The translations under genes and the position numbers were made by a program. Shown piece by piece: positions 23,829 through 23,980 of a stretch of 23,980 nucleotides of DNA (the stretch's first letter is position 1; each line of letters starts with the position of its first letter). The notes beneath the pieces are model-generated. The model saw nothing but the letters and a program-made list of their open reading frames with translations, did not search any database and was not told where the DNA came from. Origin of the DNA: CAZMSQ01 sp964569025 (lineage in GTDB: Bacteria > Bacteroidota > Bacteroidia > Chitinophagales > Saprospiraceae); NCBI GenBank assembly GCA_964569025.1, contig CAZMSQ010000034.1:1-23980 (forward strand), written 5' to 3'.

Positions 23829-23980
23829 TTATTCCATTGCTGCAATCACAGAAGCTCCAAGAAGTCCTGCAACACAATAGGTGTTTGTTAGGCTAACCAA
23901 CTCAGCAAACATTGCCTCACGCTGTTGACCAAAAACCATATGGGCTTGAACACCTTCCGGTCCATTATAGATTTCTGTTA
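23829..23980 (-). CDS. partial small monooxygenase-like (ABM family) protein, C-terminal end
   Basis: The minus strand is open from the window edge to TAA at 23831-23829, giving 50 codons. The residues include TEIYNGPEGVQAHMVFG early and GASVIAAME at the end. The EIYNxPEGVQAH stretch resembles the last third of antibiotic-biosynthesis-monooxygenase-domain proteins, where a strand is followed by a conserved Glu/Ala-His helix. The N-terminus lies beyond 23980. It is the third small barrel-like gene in a row on this strand. Family assignment rests on a short segment. Confidence 0.6.
   Translation of the reverse strand, partial: TEIYNGPEGVQAHMVFGQQREAMFAELVSLTNTYCVAGLLGASVIAAME

Overview
This window is bacterial chromosome from the phylum Bacteroidota. 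The evidence is a SusC/SusD pair, several TonB-linked receptors with an N-terminal carboxypeptidase-like domain, a peptidase with a C-terminal type IX secretion (T9SS) sorting domain, promoters of the TTTG-N19-TAnnTTTG type, and the arrangement xerC-hpf-tRNA(Thr)-tRNA(Tyr)-tRNA(Gly) that I know from this phylum. A Saprospiria-like or related marine/freshwater lineage is possible, but the sequence alone does not fix it.

Layout. (1) 1-1891, minus strand: a housekeeping block of xerC, hpf and three tRNA genes, the last cut by the window edge. (2) 1910-2365, plus strand: a small unanchored TonB C-terminal-domain protein. It converges on the next block across a perfect bidirectional terminator (2385-2422). 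(3) 2445-7128, minus strand: a SusC/SusD outer-membrane uptake pair with no degradative enzyme next to it. (4) 7401-12156: an alkane-hydroxylase locus. A reductase fused to a [2Fe-2S] ferredoxin is divergent from an AlkB-type membrane di-iron monooxygenase, which is followed by a TonB-dependent receptor that has its own promoter and palindrome. (5) 12237-17734, minus strand: a maltodextrin operon with two lipoprotein GH13 alpha-amylase-family enzymes and an SLC45/MalT-like sugar transporter, behind a well-formed promoter. (6) 17850-20534, plus strand: pirin, an overlapping small DUF2256 zinc-ribbon gene, and peptide chain release factor 3. (7) 20598-23009, plus strand: a secreted M14 zinc carboxypeptidase with a T9SS sorting domain. 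(8) 23089-23980, minus strand: an AT-rich stretch with three small genes that look like dimeric alpha/beta-barrel proteins (an 87-residue unknown, an EthD-like protein and a partial antibiotic-biosynthesis-monooxygenase-like protein).

How the genes may work together. In block 4 the reductase would pass electrons from NAD(P)H through FAD and the [2Fe-2S] cluster to AlkB, in place of the usual rubredoxin and rubredoxin reductase. The adjacent TonB-dependent receptor, and possibly the SusCD pair on the other flank, could bring a hydrophobic substrate or a metal through the outer membrane. That is inference and is the most interesting hypothesis here. In block 5, surface or periplasmic amylases would cut alpha-glucans and the transporter would import the products.

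No stretch longer than 300 bases lacks a gene. The largest gaps are 7129-7400 (SusC leader region with repeated AATTTAAC) and 8499-8780 (divergent alkB/reductase control region with short repeats). I saw no rRNA, CRISPR array, insertion sequence or origin.
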